A stretch of 64,000 bases of DNA. Source: Methylopila sp. 73B. GTDB taxonomy: Bacteria > Pseudomonadota > Alphaproteobacteria > Rhizobiales > Methylopilaceae. Position numbers and translations under genes: made by a program. Below are positions 17,279-25,392 of this stretch, one piece after another (the stretch's first letter is position 1; each line of letters begins with the position of its first letter). The stretch is taken from the NCBI RefSeq assembly GCF_000526315.1, contig NZ_JAFV01000001.1, positions 2,232,001 through 2,296,000 of the forward strand. The letters are read 5' to 3'. The notes under the pieces were generated by a model, which did no database searches, had not been told where the DNA came from, and saw nothing but the letters and a program-made list of their open reading frames with translations.

Positions 17279-17771
17279 CCCCTCCTTTCAGGCGGGGCGC
17301 TCCTCCCCGAAGGCGCAGCCGCCAGCGACGGCCATCGCTCGTGATCTGCATCGGGCTGAACCGCTCGCGGTCCCAAGCTCCGAAGGCCTGCGGGCAGCGT
17401 CCGGGACCTGAACCACCGCGGCCCGGATGACGGCGGACGGGGCGATGGCGCCGCCGCGGAATCCGCCATCCAGGCGGCGAAGACCGCGGGGTCCTCGGCC
17501 TGCACTTCTTTCGCCGGGCGCCCGGCCCCGAGGCCGGAGTCGAGGTCGCGCAGCCCGGATCCACCTTTATATTAGCCGTCCGCCTCAGGGCGAGCCCGGT
17601 CTCGCGCGCGGCCAGCCGCGCGCCGCAGAGCGCGCGATCGGCCTTCGGCGTCACGGCGAGGAGAGCGCCGGCCGCGGCCTCGGGGTCCAAGGGCGCTCCC
17701 GGTTCGGGAAACCGGCCGCGCCGCGCCGCGGCGGTCGCGCCCTGACAGACGAAGACGAGGATGTGGGCCAC
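17279..17771 (-). pseudogene. Decayed histidine-phosphatase-superfamily paralogue
   Basis: From a GTG at 17771 the minus strand reads VAHILVFVCQGATAAARRG, then PKADRALCGARLAARETGL. The middle (EDPAVFAAWMADSAAAP) is only found in a second frame, and QITSDGRRWRLRLRGG returns in the first frame near the end. These three pieces align in order with the intact protein at 30085-30672 (LLMVCAQ, SDPDGFRAWLSDPSVA, LVSDGRRWVFR). Two compensating frameshifts and a shortened middle make this a pseudogene. It lies next to the first cbtBA pair, as the intact one lies near the second. Confidence 0.7.
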
Positions 17772-17936
17772 TTCGGCGGTCTCCGGTCGCGCGCGGGACG
17801 CGGGACTGCCGCCCCGCGAGGCGTAGCGGCCCAGGGAGCGGCGAATTCGCAAATCCGCGCCTCCGCCGGCGATGAGGTGGGGCGGCGCCCCCCCTCGCAG
17901 GCACGTGGCGGAAGGGCGACGCTCGCGTCACGTGGA

Positions 17937-17995
17937 AAATATCTCAAAAAAAATAGTTGAATAATCTAATTTCAATATGCCATTCTAATTCCGCT
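17937..17995. promoter_or_regulatory. AT-rich promoter island upstream of the outer-membrane channel gene
   Basis: In a region of very high GC, about 60 bp are strongly AT-rich (runs such as ATCTCAAAAAAAATAGTTG and CTAATTTCAATATG). The block lies between the dead phosphatase paralogue and the outer-membrane protein gene at 18179 and is the likely promoter and control region of the channel-cbtB-cbtA operon. A GCCACTG at about 18000 recalls a cobalamin-riboswitch segment but no B12 box accompanies it. Confidence 0.4.
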
Positions 17996-18178
17996 GTAAG
18001 CCACTGATCGCACATGGGCATGCCACCGTAAAATCGGCCCTACCGCGTGCCTTCGTGAGGCGAGCAGAAGGAGCGCGGAGGCGCTCGGCGCTCTCGAAGA
18101 GCGTAATTCAAGCCATTGAAAAATCTATGATTGGTTCGGGGGCCCGCGCCCTCTGGCCATCTGGAGAAGGGGATTTTC

Positions 18179-19075
18179 ATGCTCGCAGCAGCTTGCCGGG
18201 CCTGGGGGATCGCTGCGCTCGTTCTGGCGATGAATGCGGCGACGCCAGCCAAAGCGGTCGATCTGAACTCCATGGACTACATGCCGGCGCCGGCCGGCAC
18301 GACCGTGGCGCTCTCGTACACCACCTTCACCTCGCGGGGGTCGTACAAGGCGCTCGGGGGACCGAGGTTCAAGAAGGATACGAGCCTCGACTCCATGACG
18401 GAGATCCTCCGCCTCGTCCATTACATGGACATCGGCGGAATCACCGTCGCGCCGCAGGTTCTGCTGCCGTTCGGCGCGCTCTACGACGGCAAGATCGGAG
18501 GAGCGAAGTTCGAATCGACCCAAGGCCTGGCCGATCCGATCCTGGCGGCGCCGGTCTGGCTGCTGAACGACACGCGGTCCGGCAGCTTCTTCGCCATCAC
18601 GCCTTACCTGTTCCTGCCGCTTGGCTCGTACGACGCCGGCGAGGCGCTCAACCTTGGCGAGAACCGCTGGAAGTTCGACCTGCAGGCCGGATACCAGCAG
18701 AACTTCGCCGACTTCTCCCTGCAGATCGCCGGCGACGTCATGTGGTACGGCGACAACAAGGATGCGATCTCGCGCGGCTCGGGACGGCTCGAACAGAAAG
18801 AGACGTACCAAGCGCAGGCGTGGCTGTCGTATTCGCCGCCGGCCGACAAGACGTGGCGCTTCGCCGTCGGTTACTCCAAGTACTGGGGCGGCAAGCAGGA
18901 GCTCAACGGCGTCGAGAACGGCTCCGCGACCCGCGCAGATCAGGTTCGGCTCGAGATCTCCAAGTTCGTGAGGCCCGATTTCCAGATCCTGGGGCTGGTC
19001 CAGCACGACGTCGCCGGCAGCGGCGGCTTCAAGGAGGACTTCCGCGGGCAGATCCGCCTCATGAAGGTCTTCTGA
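18179..19075 (+). CDS. Outer-membrane channel protein of the phenol/MetA-pathway transporter family
   Basis: A 298-residue exported beta-barrel protein. The signal peptide MLAAACRAWGIAALVLAMN ends near AKAVD. Mature features are LNSMDYMPAPAGTTVALSY, repeated amphipathic strands with aromatic girdles, ITPYLFLPLGSYDAG, and a C-terminal MKVF. This fits the Phenol_MetA_deg family of small outer-membrane channels linked to uptake of hydrophobic compounds. GGAGAAGGGG precedes the ATG. It heads a short operon with cbtB and cbtA. It could admit nitriles or, given its neighbours, cobalt complexes; this is inference. Confidence 0.85.
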   Translation: MLAAACRAWGIAALVLAMNAATPAKAVDLNSMDYMPAPAGTTVALSYTTFTSRGSYKALGGPRFKKDTSLDSMTEILRLVHYMDIGGITVAPQVLLPFGALYDGKIGGAKFESTQGLADPILAAPVWLLNDTRSGSFFAITPYLFLPLGSYDAGEALNLGENRWKFDLQAGYQQNFADFSLQIAGDVMWYGDNKDAISRGSGRLEQKETYQAQAWLSYSPPADKTWRFAVGYSKYWGGKQELNGVENGSATRADQVRLEISKFVRPDFQILGLVQHDVAGSGGFKEDFRGQIRLMKVF

Positions 19076-19092
19076 GGCGCGGCGCGCACGGA

Positions 19093-19118
19093 ACATCCGC
19101 CCTGCTTCGGGCGGATGT
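19093..19118 (+). terminator. Hairpin after the outer-membrane channel gene
   Basis: ACATCCGCCC (19093-19102), loop TGCTTC, and GGGCGGATGT (19109-19118) form a perfect 10-bp stem 17 bp after the stop codon. There is no T-run, so it may slow transcription or stabilise the channel mRNA, with cbtB 107 bp further on, rather than end the operon. Confidence 0.5.
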
Positions 19119-19224
19119 CGGGCGCTCGGCGTCCTCCGGCGCGGTCTGGCCGTTCACCGCGGTCCAGACGGCGCGCGGCGCGCTGTGACGCGATGATTCC
19201 AAATCCGAAACCGGAGATTTCAAG

Positions 19225-19434
19225 ATGGCTGCCAAAACCCTGACCTCCGTCGATCGGCCGATTCCGATTCCGGTCGACAAGCTTCTTCCCTGGATGGTCT
19301 TCGTAGGCGTCCTGGCCGTGCTGGTGGTCTACTTCGTCGGAGGCGCGCAAGACGTCTCGGTGTTCGGCGCGGGCGGCTACGCTCATGAATTCCTGCACGA
19401 CGCCCGTCATCTACTGGGCTTTCCCTGCCACTGA
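19225..19434 (+). CDS. cbtB: CbtB cobalt-transport subunit (copy 1)
   Basis: A 69-residue single-pass membrane protein. One hydrophobic helix (MVFVGVLAVLVVYFVGG) is followed by the family's His-rich end HEFLHDARHLLGFPCH, which is presumed to bind cobalt. GGAG precedes the ATG. It stands directly before cbtA. CbtAB are cobalt transporters found in B12-riboswitch regulons of proteobacteria. Here the pair sits near a cobalt-type nitrile hydratase cluster, which has a high cobalt demand. A second copy lies at 33394. Confidence 0.95.
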   Translation: MAAKTLTSVDRPIPIPVDKLLPWMVFVGVLAVLVVYFVGGAQDVSVFGAGGYAHEFLHDARHLLGFPCH

Positions 19435-19518
19435 GGCCGCCGTCGTCGCGGCGTCCGGCGACCGCCGGCGCCGCGACGACGGACCGCGGCGCTCTCGCCT
19501 GCTCTGAGGACGATCGAC

Positions 19519-20277
19519 ATGATGGGAAATCTCCTGCTGCGTGGCATGATGGTCGGCGTTCTTGCCGGCCTCCTCGCCTTCGCCTTCGCCAAGACCTTTG
19601 GCGAGCCTCTGGTCGACAGGGCGATCGCCTTCGAAGAACAGATGAGCGCAGCCGCCGCCCACGGGCATGCGCAACCGCACGAGCCCGGCGAAGCGGTCGT
19701 CAGCCGCTCCGTCCAGGCGGGCGTCGGCCTGTTCACCGGACTGGTGGTCTACAGCGCGGCGTTCGGCGGACTTTTCACGCTCGTCTACGCCTTCGCCTAC
19801 GGCCGGCTCGGAGACGTCGGCCCGCGCGGAACGGCGGCCCTCGTCGCCCTCGCCTGCTTCGTCGCCTTGATCGCCATTCCGGCGCTGAAATATCCGGCGA
19901 ACCCTCCCGCGGTCGGCGAGGCGGAGACGATCGGCTTCCGCACCGTCTGCTTCTTCACGCTCATCTGCGTGTCGGTCGCGGCGACGGCCGCCGCCGTGGT
20001 CCTCACGCGCATCCTCGCCCCGAAGCTTGGCGTGTGGAGCGCGACTCTCGCCGGCGGCGCGGCGCTCGCCGTGGCGATCGGGACCGCGTTCCTCGTTCTG
20101 CCGACGATCAACGAGGTTCCCGAAAACTTCCCGGCGACGCTCCTCTGGCAGTTCCGCGTCTCCTCGCTCGCGATGCAGGCGGTCTTCTGGGCGACCCTCG
20201 GGCTCGCCTTCGGCGCCTTGACCGAGCGCAGCCTGCGCCGGCGCCTCCGCCCCGCTGCCTTCACGCCGGCGGCGTGA
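19519..20277 (+). CDS. cbtA: CbtA cobalt transporter membrane protein (copy 1)
   Basis: A 252-residue integral membrane protein with about five helices. It begins MMGNLLLRGMMVGVLAGLLA, a helix that is followed by a His-bearing loop (AAAHGHAQPHEPGEA). The conserved stretch IPALKYPANPPAVGEAETIG is shared with the second copy, and INEVPENFPATLLWQFRVSS lies near the end. The family pairs with CbtB for cobalt uptake. It shares layout with copy 2 at 33630 but is clearly divergent in sequence, so the two are not a recent duplication. An inverted repeat follows the stop. Confidence 0.95.
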   Translation: MMGNLLLRGMMVGVLAGLLAFAFAKTFGEPLVDRAIAFEEQMSAAAAHGHAQPHEPGEAVVSRSVQAGVGLFTGLVVYSAAFGGLFTLVYAFAYGRLGDVGPRGTAALVALACFVALIAIPALKYPANPPAVGEAETIGFRTVCFFTLICVSVAATAAAVVLTRILAPKLGVWSATLAGGAALAVAIGTAFLVLPTINEVPENFPATLLWQFRVSSLAMQAVFWATLGLAFGALTERSLRRRLRPAAFTPAA

Positions 20278-20310
20278 TCCGCCGCCCGCCTTCGCCCCAA
20301 GCCTCCCCAG

Positions 20311-20350
20311 CCTGCGGCGTCACGAGCGGTCACGCTTGTGACGCCGCAGG
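20311..20350. terminator. Long hairpin between cbtA and the AraC gene
   Basis: Perfect arms CCTGCGGCGTCAC (20311-20323) and GTGACGCCGCAGG (20338-20350). The 14-nt centre can add an AGCG/CGCT stem. It lies between two converging genes and probably acts as a bidirectional terminator, although no T-run follows. Confidence 0.6.
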
Positions 20351-20392
20351 CGTTCCAGATCCGGGGCGCGCCCCGTCAGAGGGTCCTGCAGT

Positions 20393-21367
20393 TCAGCCCC
20401 GGCGTCGTTCGGCATAGGGCTCCGCGGTGGCGGCGAAGTCGCGGGGGGAGACGCCGAACCGGCGTTTGAACAGCCGGGAGAAGTGCGCAGGATCGTTGAA
20501 CCCCCAGCGCAAAGCCACATCCAGAACGCTGCTGCGGCCGGGCCGCGCGAGATCGCGGGCGGTCCGATCGAGGCGCAGGCTTCGGATCGTGCCGCTGACG
20601 GAGTCCGGCGAATCCTCGAAGAGCGCATAGAGCGTGCGGCGCGAGAGCCGGAAGCGCGCGGCGATGGTCTCGGGCGACAGCGACGGATCGGCCAGATTCT
20701 CGGCGATATAGCTTTCGATCGCACGGCGGACGGAGGCGCGAAACTCCGTCCGGTCCTGCTCCCGGCTCTGCAGGCTCGCGCCGAGCGCCGCGGCGATGAC
20801 GCTGCTGAGCGCGGCGCTCATGCCGTCCGCCGCCGCCGGGTCCAGACCTTCCTCCAGCCGGTCGAGCGACCCCGCGAACGCGGTCGCGACGAGCCCCGCC
20901 CCGGCGGCGCCCGACACGCCCAGCGCGGTCGCGCCGCGGGGCGAGGCGAGCTTCGGCTGAAGCTGACTCCGCGGAATGCGGAACGACAGGATCCGCCAGT
21001 CGCCGCGCATGTCCAGAAAGTAGGGCCGGGTGCTGTCGACGAGCGCGAAATCACCGGCCCCAACCATGCTCTCCCGCCCGTCCTGCCGGACGACGCAGGC
21101 TCCCTCCACCTGGAAGTTGGCGAAATAGCAGGCGACCGGATTGCGCCGGATCTCCTCCGGCCGCCGGTTCACGAACTGGGCGTGCGAGAATATCTCGGTC
21201 TGCATCGTCTCGCCGAGCGGGCGCGACCGAACCTTCCCCACGAAGCCGGGCTCGGGCTGGGCGCCCTTACGAACCGGATCGAGCGCCACGAAGGCCTCGC
21301 AGAGCACCTCGCGCCAATAGCTGAACTGATGCTGCGGAAGCTGATCTTCCGTCGTCCAGACACGCAT
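20393..21367 (-). CDS. AraC-family regulator (AraC-binding-like N-domain, FeaR/NhaR-type)
   Basis: A 324-residue protein. The N-terminal domain of about 200 residues, with QLPQHQFSYWREVLCEAFVA and VRQDGRESMVGAGDFALVD, belongs to the AraC_binding_2 group. The C-terminal double HTH has SLSPETIAARFRLSRRTLYA and FNDPAHFSRLFKRRFGVSP. The frame is open for 29 codons upstream, but the family start is at MRVWTTED. It is divergent from the acyl-CoA-dehydrogenase-like gene at 21592, which it likely activates. FeaR-type regulators often respond to aldehydes, amines or amides. Confidence 0.85.
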   Translation of the reverse strand: MRVWTTEDQLPQHQFSYWREVLCEAFVALDPVRKGAQPEPGFVGKVRSRPLGETMQTEIFSHAQFVNRRPEEIRRNPVACYFANFQVEGACVVRQDGRESMVGAGDFALVDSTRPYFLDMRGDWRILSFRIPRSQLQPKLASPRGATALGVSGAAGAGLVATAFAGSLDRLEEGLDPAAADGMSAALSSVIAAALGASLQSREQDRTEFRASVRRAIESYIAENLADPSLSPETIAARFRLSRRTLYALFEDSPDSVSGTIRSLRLDRTARDLARPGRSSVLDVALRWGFNDPAHFSRLFKRRFGVSPRDFAATAEPYAERRRG

Positions 21368-21591
21368 GAAAGACGTCCGTCCGATCGTCGCGTCGCGATC
21401 AAGATAGCCGAAGCATCGGACGCAAAAACCGCGCCAATTTGGCGCCGCGGCCACGCTCTAGACAGGCGGCGCGACGCGCGGCGCACAGATGGTCAAATCG
21501 CGCTGCATGATCGTCTAAGACGCGACTTCGCCGCCGACCTAGCCTCGATCGCCGGTCCCGGACACGGCTCACCCTCTCGAAAGGTTATGCG

Positions 21592-22839
21592 ATGGCGATC
21601 GATTTCACACTCAGCGAGACCCAGAAGGCGTTGCAGGCCGGGGCCCGCGCCTTCGGAGCCGAAGTTCTTCGCAAGGTGGCGCCGACGATCGCGCCACTGC
21701 CGCTGCCGGATCAGCGCTTCTACGCGATCCGACCGTACTACGAGGCCATGGTCGAAGCGGGCTTCGTCAAGGCGCTGCTCCCGGCAAAGTTCGGCGGAAC
21801 GGAGCTGAGCACGCTCGATTTCGCGGTGGCGGCGGAAGAGCTCGCGGCCGTCGACATCAACACGCCGTCGGCGATCCTCGCCACCGGCCTCGGCCTCCAG
21901 CCCCTGCTGCGCTACGGCGACGCGGAGCAGCAGCAGCGCTTCATCCCCGACTTCGTGGAGGACGGCTCGCGGCTCGCCGCCTTCGCCTTCACCGAGGTGA
22001 CCGGCGGCGCCAATTTCGATTGCCCCGACCCGACCGCCGGCGTGCAGACCTTCGCCCGCCGCGAGGGCGACGAATGGGTCATCACCGGCAAGAAGCATTA
22101 CACGACCAACGGCACCGGCTGGGACGGCAGGGGCGCCCACCTCTACAGCGTCGTATGCCGCACCGATCCGGCGCTGCCGCCGAGCGAGTCGCTTGCGGTG
22201 ATCCTTGTCCCCGGCGACGCGGCGGGCATCGAGGTCGCGGGAATTCTCGACACCGTCGGCCACCGCGCGACGATTTCGCCCCGCATGCACTTCAACGAGG
22301 TGCGCGTGCCCGTGGGCAACATCCTCGGCAAGCCCGGCGACGGCGCCGAGATCGTCGAGACGGCGTTCTCCTGGACGGCGGCCCTGATCGGCGCGGCTTG
22401 CGTGGGCGTGATGCGCGCCGCCTTCGACGTCGCCTTCGCCTTCGCCAAGACCGACAAGCGGTCGGGCGTCGTTCCGGTGATCGAGCACCAGAACGTCGGC
22501 TATATGCTGGCGGATCTTAAGATGAAGATCGAGGCGGCCCGCTACCTGACCTGGAAGTCGTGCCACCAGTTCGACATCACCGAGACCCGAAGCCGGGAGC
22601 TCGCGATCATGACGAAGGTCTATTGTTCGGAACTGTGCGTGGAAGGGGTTTACGACGCGATGCGGCTGGTCGGCATCGACAGCTACACCGACATGTTCCC
22701 GCTCGCCGGGCTGATGCAGGACGCCATGTGCTTCCCGCTTTACGACGGCGGCAACATGGGCGTGCGCCGCAGGCAGCTCCACGCGATGTTCCGAGCGGAG
22801 GGCTACGACCCGATGGCCTCCGCCGAGGCCCGGGGCTAA
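21592..22839 (+). CDS. Acyl-CoA-dehydrogenase-fold flavoprotein, possible nitroalkane-oxidase-like enzyme
   Basis: A 415-residue flavoprotein with the full acyl-CoA dehydrogenase layout: an N-terminal helical domain, a middle beta-domain (AAFAFTEVTGGANFD and WVITGKKHYTTNGTG for FAD and substrate), and a C-terminal helical domain. At the position of the usual catalytic Glu in IYEGT it has Asp385 in FPLYDGGNMGVRRRQL, with Arg392 seven residues on. Nitroalkane oxidase uses Asp402 and Arg409 with this spacing. It sits between an AraC regulator and an aldoxime dehydratase, so a role on nitro, oxime or amine substrates is plausible. Ordinary acyl-CoA oxidation is the alternative. Confidence 0.75.
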   Translation: MAIDFTLSETQKALQAGARAFGAEVLRKVAPTIAPLPLPDQRFYAIRPYYEAMVEAGFVKALLPAKFGGTELSTLDFAVAAEELAAVDINTPSAILATGLGLQPLLRYGDAEQQQRFIPDFVEDGSRLAAFAFTEVTGGANFDCPDPTAGVQTFARREGDEWVITGKKHYTTNGTGWDGRGAHLYSVVCRTDPALPPSESLAVILVPGDAAGIEVAGILDTVGHRATISPRMHFNEVRVPVGNILGKPGDGAEIVETAFSWTAALIGAACVGVMRAAFDVAFAFAKTDKRSGVVPVIEHQNVGYMLADLKMKIEAARYLTWKSCHQFDITETRSRELAIMTKVYCSELCVEGVYDAMRLVGIDSYTDMFPLAGLMQDAMCFPLYDGGNMGVRRRQLHAMFRAEGYDPMASAEARG

Positions 22840-22998
22840 ACGGAGCAAGCTCCGGGCCGAGGATGGCCTAAAAGGCCATATTGCGAATATTGTAATTTCA
22901 ATCATAATCTGTCTGGGGCTCGAGAGACGAGCGCCGGACGTTCGCTTCCAATCCGGCGAGGGGCGCGGGCCGGGGCAGCCTGCGCTCCTCGGCTGCCC

Positions 22999-24051
22999 TC
23001 AGGCGGCCTGGGCGTCCCGGATCATGCCGGTCTGCGGATGGCAGTTGACGTACTCGTAGGTCTGGTTCTTCCCGTCGAAGACCGAGACTTCGTGATACAG
23101 CCGAAGTTTCGACAGCTGCGTCGCGACACGGAAGAAGGTGACGAAGATCCGAAGGTGGGTCGGATGCGATTCAGCCCATCTTTCGAGCAGATCGAGCGAA
23201 CGCCAATGGCCGATATTGAAGCTTTTCTCGAGCGGGTTGCCGTCGATATCGATGATCTGCACGTAGCGATTGCTGTAGCAGCCGACGCCCTGGCCGTTGT
23301 CGCGAAGGAAGTCCATGCCGGCGCGCAGCGTCGGCTCGATCTCCTCGAGATAGAGCTTGCGCTCATCGCCGTCGGCTTCCGCCCAGTCCTGCCCGGAGCG
23401 GATCAGGGCGATATTGTCGTGAGCCCGGATCACCACGCGTCCGCCGAGTTGCGGCTGTCCCGCCACGACGCCGAGCGCGCCGGAGGCCGCCATCCAGTCG
23501 GTCTGGGAGATCGGAAACCGGTCGCGCATGGAGCCCCAGTAACCGTGCTCCTCGATCTCGCCGCTCGCGCGGTCCATGATCGCGCCGACGCCGGGAAAGC
23601 GGTCCGTAAAGGCGTAAAGCGTCTCGAACTGCTCCGCGCGCGGCGACACGATCTCGCGGAAATAGCCGACGCCGTCGTTCAACCGGTCGTCCGACTCCCA
23701 CCAGCCCTTCACCGGCTCGGAGGCGATCCAGCGCTCGAAGGCGGCCGGATCGCGCCAGTACGCCACCGCGATCAGGTTGTCGTAGCCTTGTGCGTCGACG
23801 TGATGCGTCAGGTCGTGGTGGCCCGGGCCGTCTTCGGCCGCGAAGCCGTCGACGATGTGGCGCAGCGCCGCAAGGGCCCTGGGCCGAGCGTCCGCGCCCA
23901 GGTGCTGCACGCCGAAATAGCCCATCACGACCTGCGTGAGGTCCTCGTCGGCGCGCGCCACCCACATCGGAAACGGCGGCCGGTAGTCGTCCGCCACGCG
24001 GCGCGACAGCGAGCGCGGACACTTCAGATGGGCGTCGATTGCGGATTCCAT
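22999..24051 (-). CDS. oxd: Aldoxime dehydratase (heme enzyme)
   Basis: A 350-residue protein of the phenylacetaldoxime dehydratase family, which dehydrates aldoximes to nitriles at a ferrous heme. The published catalytic residues fall at the same numbers here: Arg178 (SMRDRF), Ser219 (ALIRSG), heme-ligand His299 (ESHPTHLRIF) and His320 (KLRLYHEVS). Other family text includes WPxPFPMW-like PPFPMWVAR and GHWRSLDLLERWAE. GAGGAG precedes the ATG. It is divergent from an AraC regulator as in oxdA/oxdR loci. It supplies the nitrile substrate to the nitrile hydratase at 27.5-29.3 kb. Confidence 0.95.
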   Translation of the reverse strand: MESAIDAHLKCPRSLSRRVADDYRPPFPMWVARADEDLTQVVMGYFGVQHLGADARPRALAALRHIVDGFAAEDGPGHHDLTHHVDAQGYDNLIAVAYWRDPAAFERWIASEPVKGWWESDDRLNDGVGYFREIVSPRAEQFETLYAFTDRFPGVGAIMDRASGEIEEHGYWGSMRDRFPISQTDWMAASGALGVVAGQPQLGGRVVIRAHDNIALIRSGQDWAEADGDERKLYLEEIEPTLRAGMDFLRDNGQGVGCYSNRYVQIIDIDGNPLEKSFNIGHWRSLDLLERWAESHPTHLRIFVTFFRVATQLSKLRLYHEVSVFDGKNQTYEYVNCHPQTGMIRDAQAA

Positions 24052-24254
24052 GGCGGTTCTCCTCGATGGCCGGTGCGCAGGAACGAAGCGTACGGTCGCA
24101 GAGCCCGTCCTGCGGGAGCGGGACGTCGCGCGGCCCCGCCGATCGACCGTCCGCTTGGCTTCGATCCTCCCCGGAGCGGGGGCGTGAGTATTTTTCAGGC
24201 TTGCGCAATTTTTGACCGAAGTTGCTCCGCCGGCCGCCAACGGCGTGCGAACTG

Positions 24255-25169
24255 ATGGGGGCCGCCATGGCCATCGAATGTCACAGCGTCCGGAAGTATG
24301 CGACCGGGGAGCTCCTGGCGGTCGAGCATGCCGGCCCGCTGATGCGCGTGGAGACCTGGCGGCATGGGGCGGGCCGGCTGCCGGAGCTGACGCTGACCTC
24401 AACGGAGGTCGCCGTGATGCTGAGCGGCCGTTTGAGCGTCGAGCGCACCGGCGACGGGCGCCGGCAGCGCAGCCAGGGCGCGCCTGGCATGTTCTGGCTG
24501 TGCCCGGCCGGCGTGCACGAAACCGACATCGCGCTGTCGGCCACGATGCACGAGGTCGTCCACTTCTTCCTCCCGCCGAGCCTTCTCGGCGACACGGCGC
24601 TCGAGGAGTTCGGACTCGACGCCGGCCGGATCGAGCTCGACTACGCCGGCGGCGCCTTCGATCCGCTGCTCAACCAGATCGCCCTCCGCTTCCGCGAGAT
24701 GCGGCGGTCCCCGGCGGGGCCCGCTGATCGGCTGCTCGCGGACGGGCTCAGGCTGACGCTAGCCTCCCATCTGCTCGCGGCCTATCTGACGAGACGCCTC
24801 GTCCCGCCGGCCGAGCGCCTGTCCCGCGAGCCGCTCGACGGCCGCCGCCTCCAGGCGGTCGCGGAATTGGTCGAGGCCCGCCTCAGCGAGGAGCTGACGC
24901 TGCGCGATCTGGCCGCCGCGGCGTGCCTCAGCCCGTTTCACTTCTCCCGCATGTTCCGGCGCTCGACCGGACAGACGCCGCATCAGTACGTGTTGGAGCG
25001 ACGGATCGAGACCGCCAAGCGGAAGCTGGCCGCCGACGGCCAGTCCCTGGTGGAGGTCGCGCTGTCCACCGGCTTCGGCTCGCAATCGAGCTTCAACCGA
25101 GCCTTCCGCAAGGCGACGGGGCGAACGCCGGGTCAGTACAGGACGGCCGCCGAACGGCCGGAGCGCTGA
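24255..25169 (+). CDS. AraC-family regulator (OxdR-like)
   Basis: A 304-residue AraC protein. A cupin-like sensor (MLSGRLSVERTGDGRRQR, then MFWLCPAGVHETDIALS) is followed by a C-terminal double HTH: LRDLAAAACLSPFHFSRMFR, then SLVEVALSTGFGSQSSFNRA. ATGs at 24255 and 24267 are both possible, and a TTG at 24222 less so; ribosome sites are weak. It is divergent from the aldoxime dehydratase gene. In Pseudomonas chlororaphis an AraC protein, OxdR, activates oxdA, so the same control is inferred. Confidence 0.85.
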   Translation: MGAAMAIECHSVRKYATGELLAVEHAGPLMRVETWRHGAGRLPELTLTSTEVAVMLSGRLSVERTGDGRRQRSQGAPGMFWLCPAGVHETDIALSATMHEVVHFFLPPSLLGDTALEEFGLDAGRIELDYAGGAFDPLLNQIALRFREMRRSPAGPADRLLADGLRLTLASHLLAAYLTRRLVPPAERLSREPLDGRRLQAVAELVEARLSEELTLRDLAAAACLSPFHFSRMFRRSTGQTPHQYVLERRIETAKRKLAADGQSLVEVALSTGFGSQSSFNRAFRKATGRTPGQYRTAAERPER

Positions 25170-25291
25170 TCTCACGCCGCGCGCGGCCGCGGCCCCGCGC
25201 CGGAACGCTTCGGACGACCCTCGGCCCCTAGACTAGACCGTTCCGAAGACGAGGGCGTCCCGCCGTCACGCCGCCTGAAACGTCATCGAAT

Positions 25292-25315
25292 AGATATTTG
25301 ATTTTTCAAATATCT
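25292..25315. promoter_or_regulatory. Perfect AT-rich palindrome upstream of the amidase
   Basis: AGATATTTGA (25292-25301), spacer TTTT, TCAAATATCT (25306-25315): a perfect 10-bp inverted repeat 77 bp before the amidase ATG. A TTGATT inside it and TATGGT at 25320 could be -35 and -10 elements 16 bp apart. AT-rich palindromes of this size suit a MarR-type regulator such as the one at 16724. The binding protein is inferred. Confidence 0.55.
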
Positions 25316-25392
25316 GACCTATGGTTCCTCTCCTGAGCCGAGCCCGCGCCCCGTGTCGCGCCGGGCCGGACGACGTCAACGGAGAGACTGAG

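Noticed and set aside
17937-18178. Possible cobalamin riboswitch before the first cbtBA operon (GCCACTG near 18000)
   Set aside because: The essential B12 box AGYCMGGAGACCTGCC and the other conserved blocks are missing, so one 7-base match is not enough.
20483-21808. Plus-strand frame over the AraC gene running into the acyl-CoA-dehydrogenase start
   Set aside because: It is antisense to a clear AraC regulator and out of frame with the flavoprotein; its sequence is Arg/Ala-rich without any motif.
22894-22903. TAATTTCAAT shared with the AT-rich promoter region at 17967
   Set aside because: The second copy lies between the 3' ends of two converging genes, so a shared operator is unlikely; chance in AT-rich DNA is sufficient.
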